In this document: positions 26,143 through 35,552 of the stretch, in pieces
Position numbering within the stretch: the first letter of the stretch is position 1
Layout of the letters: the number at the start of each line of letters is the position of its first letter
NCBI RefSeq assembly: GCF_028767125.1
Contig: NZ_JAKCWP010000007.1
Location: forward strand, 62,001 to 126,000
DNA: 64,000 nucleotides
Direction: 5' to 3'
DNA from: Chelativorans sp. YIM 93263
GTDB lineage: Bacteria; Pseudomonadota; Alphaproteobacteria; Rhizobiales; Rhizobiaceae
Translations under genes and position numbers: made by a program
Notes under the pieces: model-generated
Databases searched by the model: none
What the model was told of the DNA's origin: nothing
Seen by the model: only the letters and a program-made list of their open reading frames with translations

Positions 26143-27953
26143 CCGCGAAACGAGAGATCGAAGCCATCACAGAACGCATCCGGGAGCGTTCCCGCCCAAG
26201 CCGCGAGGCCTATCTGGCGCGCGTCGACGAGGCGGCGGCCGCAGGGCCGAACCGGACCACCTTGTCGTGCGGCAATCTCGCGCACGGCTTCGCCGCATGC
26301 GCACCGCAGGACAAGGCCGCGCTCTCCGGCGATACGGTGCCTAACCTGGGCATCATCACCTCCTACAACGACATGCTCTCGGCGCATCAGCCTTTCGAGA
26401 CGTTTCCGCGCCTCATAAAGGAGGCCGCGCACGAGGTGGGCGGCGTCGCGCAGGTGGCCGGCGGTGTTCCGGCGATGTGCGACGGGGTCACCCAGGGTCA
26501 GCCCGGGATGGAGCTCTCGCTGTTCTCGCGGGACGTCATCGCGCTCGCGACAGCGGTCGGCCTGTCTCACAACATGTTCGACGCGGCGGTCTATCTCGGC
26601 ATCTGCGACAAGATCGTGCCGGGCCTGGCGATCGCCGCCTTCAGCTTCGGGCACCTGCCCGCCGTCTTCATTCCCGCCGGGCCGATGACCACCGGGTTGC
26701 CGAATGACGAGAAGGCCAAGGTGCGCCAGCTTTATGCGGAAGGAAAGGTCGGGCGCGAAGCTCTGCTGGATGCCGAGGCCAAATCCTATCACGGTCCCGG
26801 CACCTGCACCTTCTACGGCACGGCCAACTCCAACCAGATGCTGATGGAGATAATGGGCCTGCACACGCCGGGCACGTCCTTCGTCAACCCGAACACCCCG
26901 CTGCGCGAGGCGCTGACCAGGGAAGCGACGCGGCGGGCGCTGGCCATCACAGCGCTTGGCAACGAGTTCACGCCGGTTGGCCGCATGATCGACGAGCGCT
27001 CCATCGTCAATGGCGTGGTCGGGCTCAACGCGACCGGCGGTTCCACGAACCATACCATGCATCTGGTGGCCATGGCCGCGGCCGCCGGCATCAAGCTCAC
27101 CTGGGCGGACATCGAGGAAATTTCCGAGCATGTGCCGCTGCTTGCGCGCGTCTATCCCAACGGTCTGGCCGACGTAAACCATTTCCACGCGGCCGGCGGG
27201 CTCGGCTTTTTGATCCGTGAACTGATCGATGCCGGCCTGCTGCACGAGGATGTGCAGACCGTGTGGGGGCCGGGCCTGAAGCAATATGCGGTTGAAGCCA
27301 AGCTCAATACCGACGGCACGGTCACCCGCGAACCCACGCCGAAGGAAAGCGGAAACGAGAAGGTGCTCGTGCCGTTCTCGAAAGCCTTTCAGCCGACTGG
27401 GGGCATTCGCGTCCTCCAGGGCAATCTCGGTCAGGCGATCATCAAGACCTCGGCCGTGAAATCGGAGTACCGGACCGTGGAGGCTCCGGCCATCGTCTTT
27501 CACGCGCAAGAAGAACTGCAGGCGGCGTTCAAGGCCGGCGAGCTCGATCGCGACTTCATCGCCGTCATCCGCTTTCAGGGACCGAAGGCGAACGGCATGC
27601 CGGAATTGCACAAGCTCACACCGGTTCTCGGCGTGCTGCAGGACCGCGGCTACAAGGTTGCGCTCGTTACGGATGGGCGCATGTCCGGCGCCTCCGGCAA
27701 GGTGCCGGCGGCAATCCACGTCACGCCGGAAGCAGCCGATGGCGGTGTTATTGGCAAGATCGAGGATGGCGACACGGTCCGCCTGGATGCCGATGCGGGC
27801 ACGCTCGAAGTGCTCGTGGACCAGGAGACGCTGATGGCGCGCGAAACCGCTCCGGTCGACCTTTCGCACCGCCACTTCGGCCTCGGCCGAGAACTCTTCG
27901 CCGGCTTCCGCCAGCTTGCCTCGACGGCGGACCAGGGCGCTGCTGTTTTCTAG
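26139..27953 (+). CDS. edd: Phosphogluconate dehydratase
   Basis: Converts 6-phosphogluconate to 2-keto-3-deoxy-6-phosphogluconate, the defining Entner-Doudoroff step. 604 residues, as expected for the IlvD/Edd family. Iron-sulfur cluster cysteines are visible in AMCDGVTQG (about residue 111) and the GICDKIVPG motif near residue 152; [13 protein letters not shown] and [14 protein letters not shown] are other family marks. Last gene of the operon; no eda aldolase follows, so the pathway must be completed elsewhere. It is followed by a long structured gene-free region. Confidence 0.96.
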   Translation: MTAKREIEAITERIRERSRPSREAYLARVDEAAAAGPNRTTLSCGNLAHGFAACAPQDKAALSGDTVPNLGIITSYNDMLSAHQPFETFPRLIKEAAHEVGGVAQVAGGVPAMCDGVTQGQPGMELSLFSRDVIALATAVGLSHNMFDAAVYLGICDKIVPGLAIAAFSFGHLPAVFIPAGPMTTGLPNDEKAKVRQLYAEGKVGREALLDAEAKSYHGPGTCTFYGTANSNQMLMEIMGLHTPGTSFVNPNTPLREALTREATRRALAITALGNEFTPVGRMIDERSIVNGVVGLNATGGSTNHTMHLVAMAAAAGIKLTWADIEEISEHVPLLARVYPNGLADVNHFHAAGGLGFLIRELIDAGLLHEDVQTVWGPGLKQYAVEAKLNTDGTVTREPTPKESGNEKVLVPFSKAFQPTGGIRVLQGNLGQAIIKTSAVKSEYRTVEAPAIVFHAQEELQAAFKAGELDRDFIAVIRFQGPKANGMPELHKLTPVLGVLQDRGYKVALVTDGRMSGASGKVPAAIHVTPEAADGGVIGKIEDGDTVRLDADAGTLEVLVDQETLMARETAPVDLSHRHFGLGRELFAGFRQLASTADQGAAVF

Positions 27954-28723
27954 GACGCGGTTGATACGTAATCGCCCACCATCTTGAGGCGTGGACAGCC
28001 GCTGTAAGCGACTGGACGGGTGAGGTCGTCTCACACAGGCTCGGCGTTCTCCTCCTCCAAACCGAGCGTGGGCGTTTTGCAAAAGCGGTGCTGGCAGGCG
28101 GCCACCTGCCCCTCAAAAGGGAAGCGGGCGCGCGGCATCGTCGCCACGCCCGGCTTTCGCCGTCTGGCCATTGTAGAGAAAGCGGGAAGCGGGGCGCGTG
28201 CTCCGGACTTCTCACTTCTATGTCAGGCACGTTCGCACGCGCCCCGCCGGTGGACATCGCCGCCGTCGGCCGGCCGCTCGCAAAGGCCCGTGCCCGGGAC
28301 CTGCTTGCGGCTTCACCCCCGTTGACATATCCGCCGGGCGACCTCCGGTCTCAGCCTCCGAGAGAGGCTCGGGATCGTACCCGCCCGACCGGCCGGGGGC
28401 ACCGGCCCGTCGCGGAACCTTTGAATTGCGGGTCTCGGTCCCGCCGCCCCAAGGCTCGCCACCGCCGCCCTCCCGAACACCCGGTGCGCATCCGGTTCCC
28501 GCGAGAGCGATGGGTTGGATGATAAGAGCGGTCGAGAGGGCGGGGATAAACAGGCGGGAAAAAAGTTCGAAGTTTTTCCGATAACGAGCAAAAACAGATG
28601 GTTAGCTGACGATAAAAATGTCGGAGGCGCCGATTTTATCCCCGCTTCGTACCGATACAGCCGCGCCGGCGCGTTTCCGGATCGTTCTCAAGAGTGTAGC
28701 CCTGAAATGACGCGGGGGTTCCG
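27954..28723. other. 770-base gene-free region with strong hairpins
   Basis: Between convergent edd and the MFS gene I find no credible gene: open frames here are Arg/Pro-rich, lack ribosome sites and match no family I know. The DNA is very GC-rich to about 28510, then AT-richer. Hairpins include GCTCGG/CCGAGC near 28040-28067, GGCAGG/CCTGCC at about 28093-28110, a 13-bp repeat at 28189-28247, AGCCTC/GAGGCT at 28353-28369, GGCCGG/CCGGCC within 28386-28412, and a distant pair CGGGGATAAA/TTTATCCCCG at 28541-28550 and 28635-28644. It may hold terminators, a decayed repeat or a structured RNA; strand and function are unknown. Confidence 0.5.
28189..28247. repeat. Perfect 13-bp inverted repeat
   Basis: GCGGGGCGCGTGC at 28189-28201 and its exact complement GCACGCGCCCCGC at 28235-28247, with a 33-base loop. 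Very stable if transcribed on either strand. No T-run follows, so it is not a simple terminator. Confidence 0.75.
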
Positions 28724-29998
28724 CTATCGTAGCGGTCGGTGGAAGGTCTCTCGCATTGTCAGGATCGTGCCGAGCGTTACGAGGGCGGCGGCCATGGCGT
28801 AGAAGGCCGGGGCGAGATCGTAATGGGTGTAGCCGATCAGGTAGGTGGCGACGAGCGGTGTCGTACCGCCGAAGACGGCGATCGGGATGTTGAAGGCGAC
28901 GGAATAGGCCGTCATCCGGACATGACGCGGGAACATCTCCGCCATCGCCGCCGGCAACCCGCCGAGAAAGCAGGCCATCACCACCGCAAAGCCCAACTGC
29001 CCCAGAATAACCAGCGTGTAGCTGGGATGATGCAGGAGCCAGAAGAGCGGGTATGACAGGAACAGCATGCCCGTGGCGCCGGCAAGCATGACGGGCCGTC
29101 GGCCGATCCTGTCGGAGAGGTAGGCAAACAGTGGAATCAGAAAACTCAGAACCACCAGGGTCAGAGTGTTGATGTCCAGGGCATAGCGCTCGGGCAACTG
29201 GTTGTATTTGACCAGGTAGGTCGTGAGATACACAAATGGAATGTAGAAGCCGACGCCGTTCAGAACGTTGATGCCGAATACGCGTAGCATGTCGTAGCCA
29301 TGGTTGGTGACGGCCACCACGATGGGCGCATCATCGCCCTGGCTGTGTGCCGCATCGGGCTTCTCACCCTCGCCTGTTTCATCGGAACGCCGCAGATAAA
29401 TCCCGACGACGGCAAGGACGATCCCGAAGGCGAAGGGAAGCCTCCATCCCCAGGTCGCCATCTGCTCCGGCGTCAGCATCCCGGCAATGACCGCGGCAAT
29501 TGCCGACCCGAGCAGCAATCCGACAATCGATCCCACGAGGCTCCAGCAACAGCTGAGGGCGCGGCTCCCCTTGGGTGCATTTTCGACGAGAAACGTGACC
29601 GATCCGGTATATGCGCCGCCGACGGAAAGCCCCTGGAGCAGGCGTGCCAACGTAAGCAGAAGCGGCGCGCCAAGGCCGATCGACTGGTATGTGGGCAGTA
29701 TGGCGATCAGGGTCGTCGGAACGGCCATGAGTGCCACCGAAAGCGTCAAGGCCTTCGAGCGGCCGAGCTTATCGGCGACATGGCCCAGGACAAGCCCGCC
29801 CAGCGGCCGCATCATGAAGCCGGCTGCGAACACGCCGAAGGTTGCGATCAGGCTGGTGACCTCATTGTCGGACGGGAAGAACAAGGGCGCGATGGTGATG
29901 GCAAGAATGCCGTAGATTGCAAAATCATACCATTCCAGGACATTGGCGATCGTACCCGAAAGAATCTTCCGCGTTCGTGAACTGAATTCAAAAAGCAT
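28724..29998 (-). CDS. MFS transporter, metabolite:H+ symporter (MHS) family
   Basis: Proton-coupled uptake carrier of 424 residues with about twelve membrane segments. Start ATG 29998 is preceded by GGGAGAG and GGGGG; the frame runs upstream to 30094 but the ribosome site favours the later start. The opening TIANVLEWYDFAIYG, then PLGGLVLGHVADKLGRSKAL, are hallmarks of the MHS family (ProP, KgtP, citrate and shikimate carriers). The specific substrate cannot be read; a compatible solute or organic acid is likely. A GlxA-type AraC regulator lies upstream on the same strand and may control it. Confidence 0.9.
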   Translation of the reverse strand: MLFEFSSRTRKILSGTIANVLEWYDFAIYGILAITIAPLFFPSDNEVTSLIATFGVFAAGFMMRPLGGLVLGHVADKLGRSKALTLSVALMAVPTTLIAILPTYQSIGLGAPLLLTLARLLQGLSVGGAYTGSVTFLVENAPKGSRALSCCWSLVGSIVGLLLGSAIAAVIAGMLTPEQMATWGWRLPFAFGIVLAVVGIYLRRSDETGEGEKPDAAHSQGDDAPIVVAVTNHGYDMLRVFGINVLNGVGFYIPFVYLTTYLVKYNQLPERYALDINTLTLVVLSFLIPLFAYLSDRIGRRPVMLAGATGMLFLSYPLFWLLHHPSYTLVILGQLGFAVVMACFLGGLPAAMAEMFPRHVRMTAYSVAFNIPIAVFGGTTPLVATYLIGYTHYDLAPAFYAMAAALVTLGTILTMRETFHRPLR

Positions 29999-30109
29999 AG
30001 CCCCCACTCTCCCGCCAGCAACGAATGGATCGATCGGCCGCAACAGGACCGATGACGCAGGCTGCCCCGCCCACAACCGAAGATCGCACACCAACCATTC
30101 TTTCCCGCC

Positions 30110-30286
30110 CTACGGTTTCAGCGGCGTTAATTTTGGAGACAATTCGGTTTGGGGCTGGAGAAGGAGGCCGTTAAGCCATTGTTCTTCAACAGGGTCGCGC
30201 AATACATTTGCGAGCTGGCATTCAATATGGTCAGTACGACAGTATAAGGTAGCGGTAATAATATTACCAGGTTGATCGGCGCTCAT
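30110..30286 (-). CDS. Possible small hypothetical protein (58 residues)
   Basis: An open frame from ATG 30286 to TAG at 30110, overlapping the last 23 bases of the AraC-type regulator gene in another frame and ending 111 bases before the MFS start. The predicted product has a balanced composition (MSADQPGNIITATLYC at the start, many Leu and Gln) and no membrane segment. Codon third positions are less GC-rich than in neighbours and the ribosome site is weak. It may be a coupled small gene or chance. Confidence 0.25.
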   Translation of the reverse strand: MSADQPGNIITATLYCRTDHIECQLANVLRDPVEEQWLNGLLLQPQTELSPKLTPLKP

Positions 30287-31232
30287 CGCTCGGGGGACGG
30301 CCGAACTGCAGGCGATAGCTCTGGGCGAAATAAGAGTGCGAGGTGAAGCCGGTGGCAATCGCCACGTCGAGAATTGGCATGTTGGTCTGGCGCAGCAATT
30401 CCCGCGCCCGCTCCAGCCGCAGGCGCATATAGTAGCGGCTTGGCGTCATCCCGAGATGCCGCAGGAAAAGCCGCTCCACCTGACGCACAGACAGGCCTGC
30501 CTTGGCAGCGATCTCGCCCGAGGAGAGCGGCTCATCGAGATACTCCGCCATCAGTTCCACCGCGATCCTGAGCTTTTCAGACTTGCCCGCAAGATCGCGC
30601 TCCGGGCCTATGCGCTGCCGGTCGACGGCTGAGCGGATACGCTCGTGCTGGAACTGGTTGGCGACCTCGTTCACCAGCCAATTCCCGAAATCGGCGCGGA
30701 TGATCTCCAGCATCAGATCGATGGACGTCGTCACACCGGCACAGGTGTAGCGGTTGCGGTCGATCTCGTAGACATTGCCCGTGCACTCGATGTCGGGGAA
30801 GCGCTCGCGAAAGCCGGCGCGGTTCTCCCAATGGATCGTACAGCGCCGCTCTTCGAGCTGCCCGGCCTCGGCCAGAAGCAGCGAGCCCGCCGCCAGCGCG
30901 CCAAGTCCGCCGCCACGACGCCCCCAGGAACGCAGGGCGGCCAACACCTTGCTCTTGCCGGGAAACTCCGTCGTCAGCCCGACGCAGACGAAGAGGATAT
31001 CGGCCGCTGGCAGATCCGAGATGGCGTAGTCCACCTTGATGGGCAGGCCGTTGGAGGCCATTATGGCCTCGCCATCGGCGGAGACCGTGGTCCAGCTATA
31101 GAATTCGCGTTCGAGCAGGCGATTTGCCGAGCGGAACGTGTCGATTGCCGCCGACAGCGAGAACATCGAGAATCTATCGACCAGCAGGAATGCGAACTGC
31201 CGGCCTGGTGCCATGCCTTCGATCATGGCCAT
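30264..31232 (-). CDS. GlxA family AraC-type transcriptional regulator
   Basis: Regulator of 322 residues combining an amidotransferase-like (DJ-1/PfpI) sensor domain, about residues 12-200, with a C-terminal AraC helix-turn-helix at about 225-320 (SSGEIAAKAGLSVRQVERLF, then DVAIATGFTSHSYFAQSYR). The nucleophile elbow of the sensor domain reads GALAAGSLLLA, without the catalytic cysteine, as is usual in GlxA regulators. Relatives such as GbdR and CdhR respond to glycine betaine, carnitine or other quaternary amines. Start ATG 31232 follows GGGAAAG. Probably controls the MHS-family carrier downstream (inference). Confidence 0.88.
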   Translation of the reverse strand: MAMIEGMAPGRQFAFLLVDRFSMFSLSAAIDTFRSANRLLEREFYSWTTVSADGEAIMASNGLPIKVDYAISDLPAADILFVCVGLTTEFPGKSKVLAALRSWGRRGGGLGALAAGSLLLAEAGQLEERRCTIHWENRAGFRERFPDIECTGNVYEIDRNRYTCAGVTTSIDLMLEIIRADFGNWLVNEVANQFQHERIRSAVDRQRIGPERDLAGKSEKLRIAVELMAEYLDEPLSSGEIAAKAGLSVRQVERLFLRHLGMTPSRYYMRLRLERARELLRQTNMPILDVAIATGFTSHSYFAQSYRLQFGRPPSDERRSTW

Positions 31233-31239
31233 ACTTTCC

Positions 31240-31355
31240 CGTCATTCTGGTCCAACAGCCGGGCCCGGTTCCGTGACTCTGGTACCCGGCACGAAAGCGC
31301 AGGCATGGATCCCGGGCAGCCTCCGCCCTGCGGGCGCCGGCTTCCGGGATGACGC
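31240..31355. repeat. REP-like intergenic palindromic element
   Basis: Between the GlxA-type gene and folD the DNA contains GTCATTCTGG, then GGCATGGATCCCGGGC, a GC-rich centre and CTTCCGGGATGAC. Arms ATCCCGG (31309-31315) and CCGGGAT (31344-31350) are perfectly complementary. The GGATCCCGGG...CCGGGATGAC pattern is familiar from dispersed intergenic repeats in Rhizobium relatives; I found no second good copy in this window. Confidence 0.6.
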
Positions 31356-31389
31356 GATTGCAGGAGGCTCCCCATAAACTCGTCTTTCG

Positions 31390-32286
31390 TTACAGTGCCG
31401 GCGGCTCCTTGCCGGCAGCGCGATAGGCGGAGATCAGCGTGTTGGCCATCAGCATTGCAATCGTCATCGGCCCGACGCCGCCGGGAACGGGCGTGATGGC
31501 GCCGGCGACTTTCTCCGCCTCGGCAAAAGCGACGTCTCCCACCAGCCGCGTCTTGCCCTCACCTTTTTCCGGCGCGGGAATGCGGTTGATGCCGACGTCG
31601 ATCACCGTTGCACCGGGCTTGACCCAATCCCCATTGATCATCCCGGGACGTCCGACGGCGGCGACCAGTATATCGGCCGTGCGCGCCAGGCCGGGCAGAT
31701 CCTTGGTGCGGCTGTGGGCGATCGTTACGGTCGCGTTGGCGGCAAGCAAGAGATTGGCCATGGGTTTGCCAACGATGTTGGAACGCCCGACGACGACAGC
31801 GTTAAGGCCGGAGAGATCCTTGCCGCGTACCCCCTCCAGAAGCAGCATGGCGCCGGTCGGCGTGCATGGCACAAAGGCCGTCCCGATCTCGCCCGTTCCC
31901 AGCTTGCCGACATTGATGAAATGAAAGCCATCGACATCCTTTTCCGGCGCGACTGTCTGGATAATGCGCCCGGAATCGATGTGATCGGGCAAGGGAAGCT
32001 GCACCAGAATGCCGTGAATGGCGGGGTCGCTGTTCAGCGATTCCACCAAGGCCAGCAGTTCCTCCTGCGAGGTGTCAGCCGGCAGCGAATGCTGGACGGA
32101 GTGAAAGCCGCACTCCTTCGCTCGCTTCGACTTGGATGCAACATAGACCTGGCTGGCGGGATCCTCGCCTACAAGAACCACTGCAAGCCCCGGCGTGATG
32201 CCGGCCGTCGCCAGTTCCGCCGACGCGGCCGTGACCTTTTCCACCACCGCGGCCGCCGCCGCTTTGCCGTCTATGATCTCGACCAT
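31390..32286 (-). CDS. folD: Bifunctional methylenetetrahydrofolate dehydrogenase/cyclohydrolase
   Basis: Interconverts 5,10-methylene-, methenyl- and 10-formyl-tetrahydrofolate. Start ATG 32286 has AGGAGAG at proper spacing, giving 298 residues; upstream frame to 32391 is not needed. Family signatures are intact: [14 protein letters not shown] (catalytic Lys), [14 protein letters not shown] and [16 protein letters not shown], with [16 protein letters not shown] at the C-terminus. Stands as a single gene. purU at 60354 is the other one-carbon folate gene in the window. Confidence 0.96.
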   Translation of the reverse strand: MVEIIDGKAAAAAVVEKVTAASAELATAGITPGLAVVLVGEDPASQVYVASKSKRAKECGFHSVQHSLPADTSQEELLALVESLNSDPAIHGILVQLPLPDHIDSGRIIQTVAPEKDVDGFHFINVGKLGTGEIGTAFVPCTPTGAMLLLEGVRGKDLSGLNAVVVGRSNIVGKPMANLLLAANATVTIAHSRTKDLPGLARTADILVAAVGRPGMINGDWVKPGATVIDVGINRIPAPEKGEGKTRLVGDVAFAEAEKVAGAITPVPGGVGPMTIAMLMANTLISAYRAAGKEPPAL

Positions 32287-32618
32287 GAAGCTCTCTCCTC
32301 TCCACTCTCGTCTACCCGCATATGCGGCATAGAGGTGGAGCGCAATCCCGATATTGCGTCGCCTTTTGACGCAATTGCGTAGATCGCCCATAGAGGTGAG
32401 GAAATTCAGATGTGTTCTGCAGCTACGTTTTGCCGTCGCGTCCTTTCACGCCTCCCCTGTCCTGCCGGACCTCTTCCCCACGAAGGGGAGATTGGCCGCC
32501 ATAGTTCTTCCGAGCCGGCTAACAACAGCAGTGCTAGGACATCTGGACAGCTACCCCATTCTATCGGTTACAACTCAAGTGCATTAACATCCGGACCCAA
32601 AGTCACCCGAACGGATCA

Positions 32619-33374
32619 TCACCGCGCCAGCCAGCCTCCGTCAACGGGCAGCACAGCCCCGTGCACATAGGCCGCGGCGTCCGAGGCCAGGAAGACGGCT
32701 GCTCCGCCGAGATCCGAAGGCTCACCCCAACGGCCGGCCGGAATACGGTCCAGGATGGCCTGGTAGCGCTGCTTGTCCTCGCGCAGGGCCTTCGTGTTCG
32801 AGGTTGCAATGTAGCCCGGCGCGATCGCATTCACGTTGAGCCCCCTTGCGGCCCACTCGCAGGCGAGAATCCGCGTGAGGCCTAACACGCCGTGCTTCGA
32901 CGCCGTGTAGGAGGGCACACGGATTCCGCCCTGAAACGAAAGCAGCGAGGCGATGTTGATGATGCGTCCGCCTGCCCCACGGTCGAACGCCGCCCGTGCG
33001 AAGGCCTGGCTCAGCAGGAACACGGCCTTGAGATTGACGTCGATCACCTCGTCCCAATCGGCTTCCGTGAAGTCAATCGAATCGGCGCGCCGAATGATCC
33101 CGGCATTGTTGACGAGAATGTCGAGTCCCTCCCCTGCCCGCGCGACCTGCTCAAAGGAGCGGGCACCCGCTGCCGGGTCGGAAAGGTCCAGCGCAAGCGG
33201 CTCGGCGCTGCCGCCCGATGAGCGGATTTGCCCTACGGTTTCGTCCATGGCCGAGCGCCCGGCACAGACGACATGCGCGCCCGCTTCGGCGAGCGCGAAC
33301 GCGACGCCCTGGCCGATACCGGTGTTGGCGCCGGTCACCAGCGCGCGGCGCGCGGAAAGACCGAACAGGCTCAT
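32619..33374 (-). CDS. SDR family oxidoreductase, 2-deoxy-D-gluconate 3-dehydrogenase-like
   Basis: Classical SDR of 251 residues. Cofactor site TGANTGIGQGVAFAL at about 14-28, NNAGI near 88-92, catalytic Ser near 140 and YTASKHGVLGLT near 153-164. The start ATG 33374 overlaps a stop codon of the preceding frame (ATGA). Sequence style and position after udh match KduD-type dehydrogenases of uronate catabolism, which act on 2,5-diketo-3-deoxygluconate, but other sugar acids are possible. Last gene of the leftward TRAP-udh operon, 94 bases after udh. Confidence 0.85.
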   Translation of the reverse strand: MSLFGLSARRALVTGANTGIGQGVAFALAEAGAHVVCAGRSAMDETVGQIRSSGGSAEPLALDLSDPAAGARSFEQVARAGEGLDILVNNAGIIRRADSIDFTEADWDEVIDVNLKAVFLLSQAFARAAFDRGAGGRIINIASLLSFQGGIRVPSYTASKHGVLGLTRILACEWAARGLNVNAIAPGYIATSNTKALREDKQRYQAILDRIPAGRWGEPSDLGGAAVFLASDAAAYVHGAVLPVDGGWLAR

Positions 33375-33468
33375 TTCATACCTCCGATCTCCACCATCTC
33401 CACGTCCTTATAGTCGACATTGTCCTCCCGTTCGGATTCGCCGGGTTTCCAGCAACTCTGCACCACTC

Positions 33469-34263
33469 CTAATCGTCGCGAAGCGGCTCCACGACGAACA
33501 CCCCGCCCTGATAGAGCGCCTCCGGCGCATCCTTTTCGGGTGGGGGGGCGGCTTCGACCTCGTCGCGATAGACGGCCGAATTGTCCTTCGGCTTCCAGCC
33601 GAGATAGGCGACGTGGCTGTTGTCCCACCAGCGCACGTCATTGTCCGATATGCCGTAAAGTGTGGGGCAGCCCAGGCGCGGAACGGCGAAGACGCGCTCG
33701 ACGAGAGAGGTGAAATCATCCGGGCTCAGCCAGGTGGCGAGCATGCGGCGGTCCACCGGCTTGGGAAAGCACGAGCCTATGCGGACGATGGCCGTCTCGA
33801 CCCCGAAGCGGTCGTAGTACATCCGCGCCAGCCCCTCGGCGAAGTGCTTGGATAGGCCGTAGAGTGTGTCGGGCCGCGGTATCGCCGTGTGGTCAAGATG
33901 CTGATCCTGGGTGTACATCCCGACCACGTGGTTGGAGCTTGCGAGAAAGATGCGGTTGCAGCCGGATCGACGCGCTGCCTCGTAGATATGGAATGTGCCG
34001 TGGATATTGGCATTGGCGACAACCGAGAAAGGCCCTTCGACCGATCGCCCGCCGAGGTGGACGATGCCGTCACACCCCTCCACAAGGCGGTAGACGGCTT
34101 CCTTGTCGCCAAGGTCGCATGGAACGCATTCCTCGTGCGCCTCGGCGGGGCCGAGGTCGCCGATGTCTGAAAGACGCAGGGTCTCGGCCAGGCCGGCGAG
34201 CCTCTTTCGCGCCAGCTTGCCGAGATTGCCGCTCGCACCGGTGATGAGAAGTCGTTTCAACAT
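33469..34263 (-). CDS. udh: Uronate dehydrogenase
   Basis: NAD-dependent enzyme that oxidises D-galacturonate or D-glucuronate at C1 to the aldarolactone. The 264-residue product starts with the glycine-rich LLITGASGNLGKLARKRL and carries DGIVHLGGRSVE, ASSNHVVGMY and LYGLSKHFAE (catalytic Tyr and Lys), then ETAIVRIGSCFP and WWDNSHVAYLGWKPKDN; these match Agrobacterium Udh as I recall it. A Pro/Glu-rich tail follows. It lies 8 bases after the TRAP large-permease gene, so uptake and first oxidation are coupled. With gci, gli and kdgD on the other arm it completes most of the oxidative uronate route. Confidence 0.92.
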   Translation of the reverse strand: MLKRLLITGASGNLGKLARKRLAGLAETLRLSDIGDLGPAEAHEECVPCDLGDKEAVYRLVEGCDGIVHLGGRSVEGPFSVVANANIHGTFHIYEAARRSGCNRIFLASSNHVVGMYTQDQHLDHTAIPRPDTLYGLSKHFAEGLARMYYDRFGVETAIVRIGSCFPKPVDRRMLATWLSPDDFTSLVERVFAVPRLGCPTLYGISDNDVRWWDNSHVAYLGWKPKDNSAVYRDEVEAAPPPEKDAPEALYQGGVFVVEPLRDD

Positions 34264-34271
34264 TCAAAAGC

Positions 34272-35552
34272 TCATTCGATCAGATTGGGCAGTGTCAGAG
34301 ATATTGCGGGAATGTACGTCGTCAGAAGCAGGGCGACGAGAATTGCTATATAGAATGGCCAGATCGTCCTCACAGCGTCCTGGATCTTCACCCCGCCTAC
34401 CACACAACCGACGAACAGGCATGCCCCGACCGGCGGTGTGCACAAGCCGAGGCCGAGATTCATCATCATGATGATGCCGAACTGAATCGGATCGACGCCG
34501 ATCGACGCCATGACCGGAAGGAAAATCGGTGTGCAGATGAGGATGAGCGCGGCCATATCCATAATCATGCCCAGCGCCAAGAGGGTGAGGTTGAGCATTA
34601 GAAGGATGACGATCGGATTGTCGGAGACGAAGGTCAGCCCCACGGCGAGAAGTTCCGGAACGCGGTAAAGCGCCAGAAGGTAGGCAAAGGAAGAGGCGCA
34701 GCCGACCAGGATCATGACGAGTGAAGTCGTGATTACGGCGCGTAGAACCGCCTTCTTGAACTTTTCCAGGGTCAGCTCACGATAGACCAGCGCCGTGACC
34801 ACGATCGCGTATATGGCGCCGACGGCGCCGGATTCAGTGACGGTCATGACGCCTGACAGCACACCGCCGACGATGATGACCGCTGTCAAAAGGCCCGGGA
34901 TGGCCACCACGAGGTTGGTGAGCAAAATCGTCCAGCCGGGGAAGGCTTCCGACTTATAGCCGCGCTTGATCGCCACGAGGTACGCGGCCACACCAAGGCA
35001 CACGCACATGAGGATCCCTGGCACGATGCCCGCGATGAAGAGCTTGGAAACCGAGATGCCGCCCGCCGCCACGGCATAAAGGATCATATTGTGGCTGGGC
35101 GGAATGACGACGCCGGCGAGCGACGAGGTCACCGTGACGTTCACGCTGTAGTCCGCATCGTATCCCTTTTCCCTCATCACCGGCATGAGGATGGAACCGA
35201 GAGCGGACGTATCGGCCACCGCCGAGCCGGAAATGCCGCCGAAGAGCATCGAGGAGGCGACATTGACCAGCCCGAGACCGCCGCGCACCGCGCCGACGGC
35301 CGCTGCCGCGAGGCGGACGAGCCGCGCCGCGATGCCGCCCTGCAGCATCAGTTCTCCGGCGAAAATGAAGAATGGTATGGCAAGCAGCGAGAAGACCGAG
35401 ATGCCCGACAGAATGCGCTGAAAGGCGACGAAGAGGGGCAGGCCTTCGTAAAGAAATCCAGCCACCGTGGCGATGCCAAGGGCGAACGCGACCGGCACAC
35501 CGGCGACCATCAGGCCGAGGAAAGTGCCGAGAAGGAGAAAAAGACCCATCAA
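34272..35552 (-). CDS. TRAP transporter large permease, DctM type
   Basis: Membrane carrier subunit of a tripartite ATP-independent periplasmic transporter, 426 residues with 11-12 hydrophobic segments, as usual. Typical motifs are FAGELMLQGGIAARLV near 65, SGSAVADTSALGSILMP near 110 and PPSHNMILYAVAAGG near 155. It couples substrate uptake to the sodium gradient by family. The start overlaps the dctQ stop by four bases and udh follows after 8 bases. The operon context points to a hexuronate or aldarate substrate. Confidence 0.93.
   Translation of the reverse strand: MMGLFLLLGTFLGLMVAGVPVAFALGIATVAGFLYEGLPLFVAFQRILSGISVFSLLAIPFFIFAGELMLQGGIAARLVRLAAAAVGAVRGGLGLVNVASSMLFGGISGSAVADTSALGSILMPVMREKGYDADYSVNVTVTSSLAGVVIPPSHNMILYAVAAGGISVSKLFIAGIVPGILMCVCLGVAAYLVAIKRGYKSEAFPGWTILLTNLVVAIPGLLTAVIIVGGVLSGVMTVTESGAVGAIYAIVVTALVYRELTLEKFKKAVLRAVITTSLVMILVGCASSFAYLLALYRVPELLAVGLTFVSDNPIVILLMLNLTLLALGMIMDMAALILICTPIFLPVMASIGVDPIQFGIIMMMNLGLGLCTPPVGACLFVGCVVGGVKIQDAVRTIWPFYIAILVALLLTTYIPAISLTLPNLIE

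Noticed and set aside
26109-28082. Very long open frame antisense to edd (about 650 codons)
   Set aside because: It is the complement of edd in GC-rich DNA, has His/Arg/Gly-rich composition, no family motifs and no ribosome site.
28181-28230. Minus-strand GAGAAGTCCGGAGC resembling the GAGGAAAGTCCGGGC core of RNase P RNA
   Set aside because: Only the short core is similar; the flanking P4 partner and other universally conserved RNase P segments are not present in the region.
28088-28584. Overlapping open frames in the edd-MFS gap
   Set aside because: Arg/Pro/Gly-rich products, no ribosome sites, no family resemblance; treated as non-coding.
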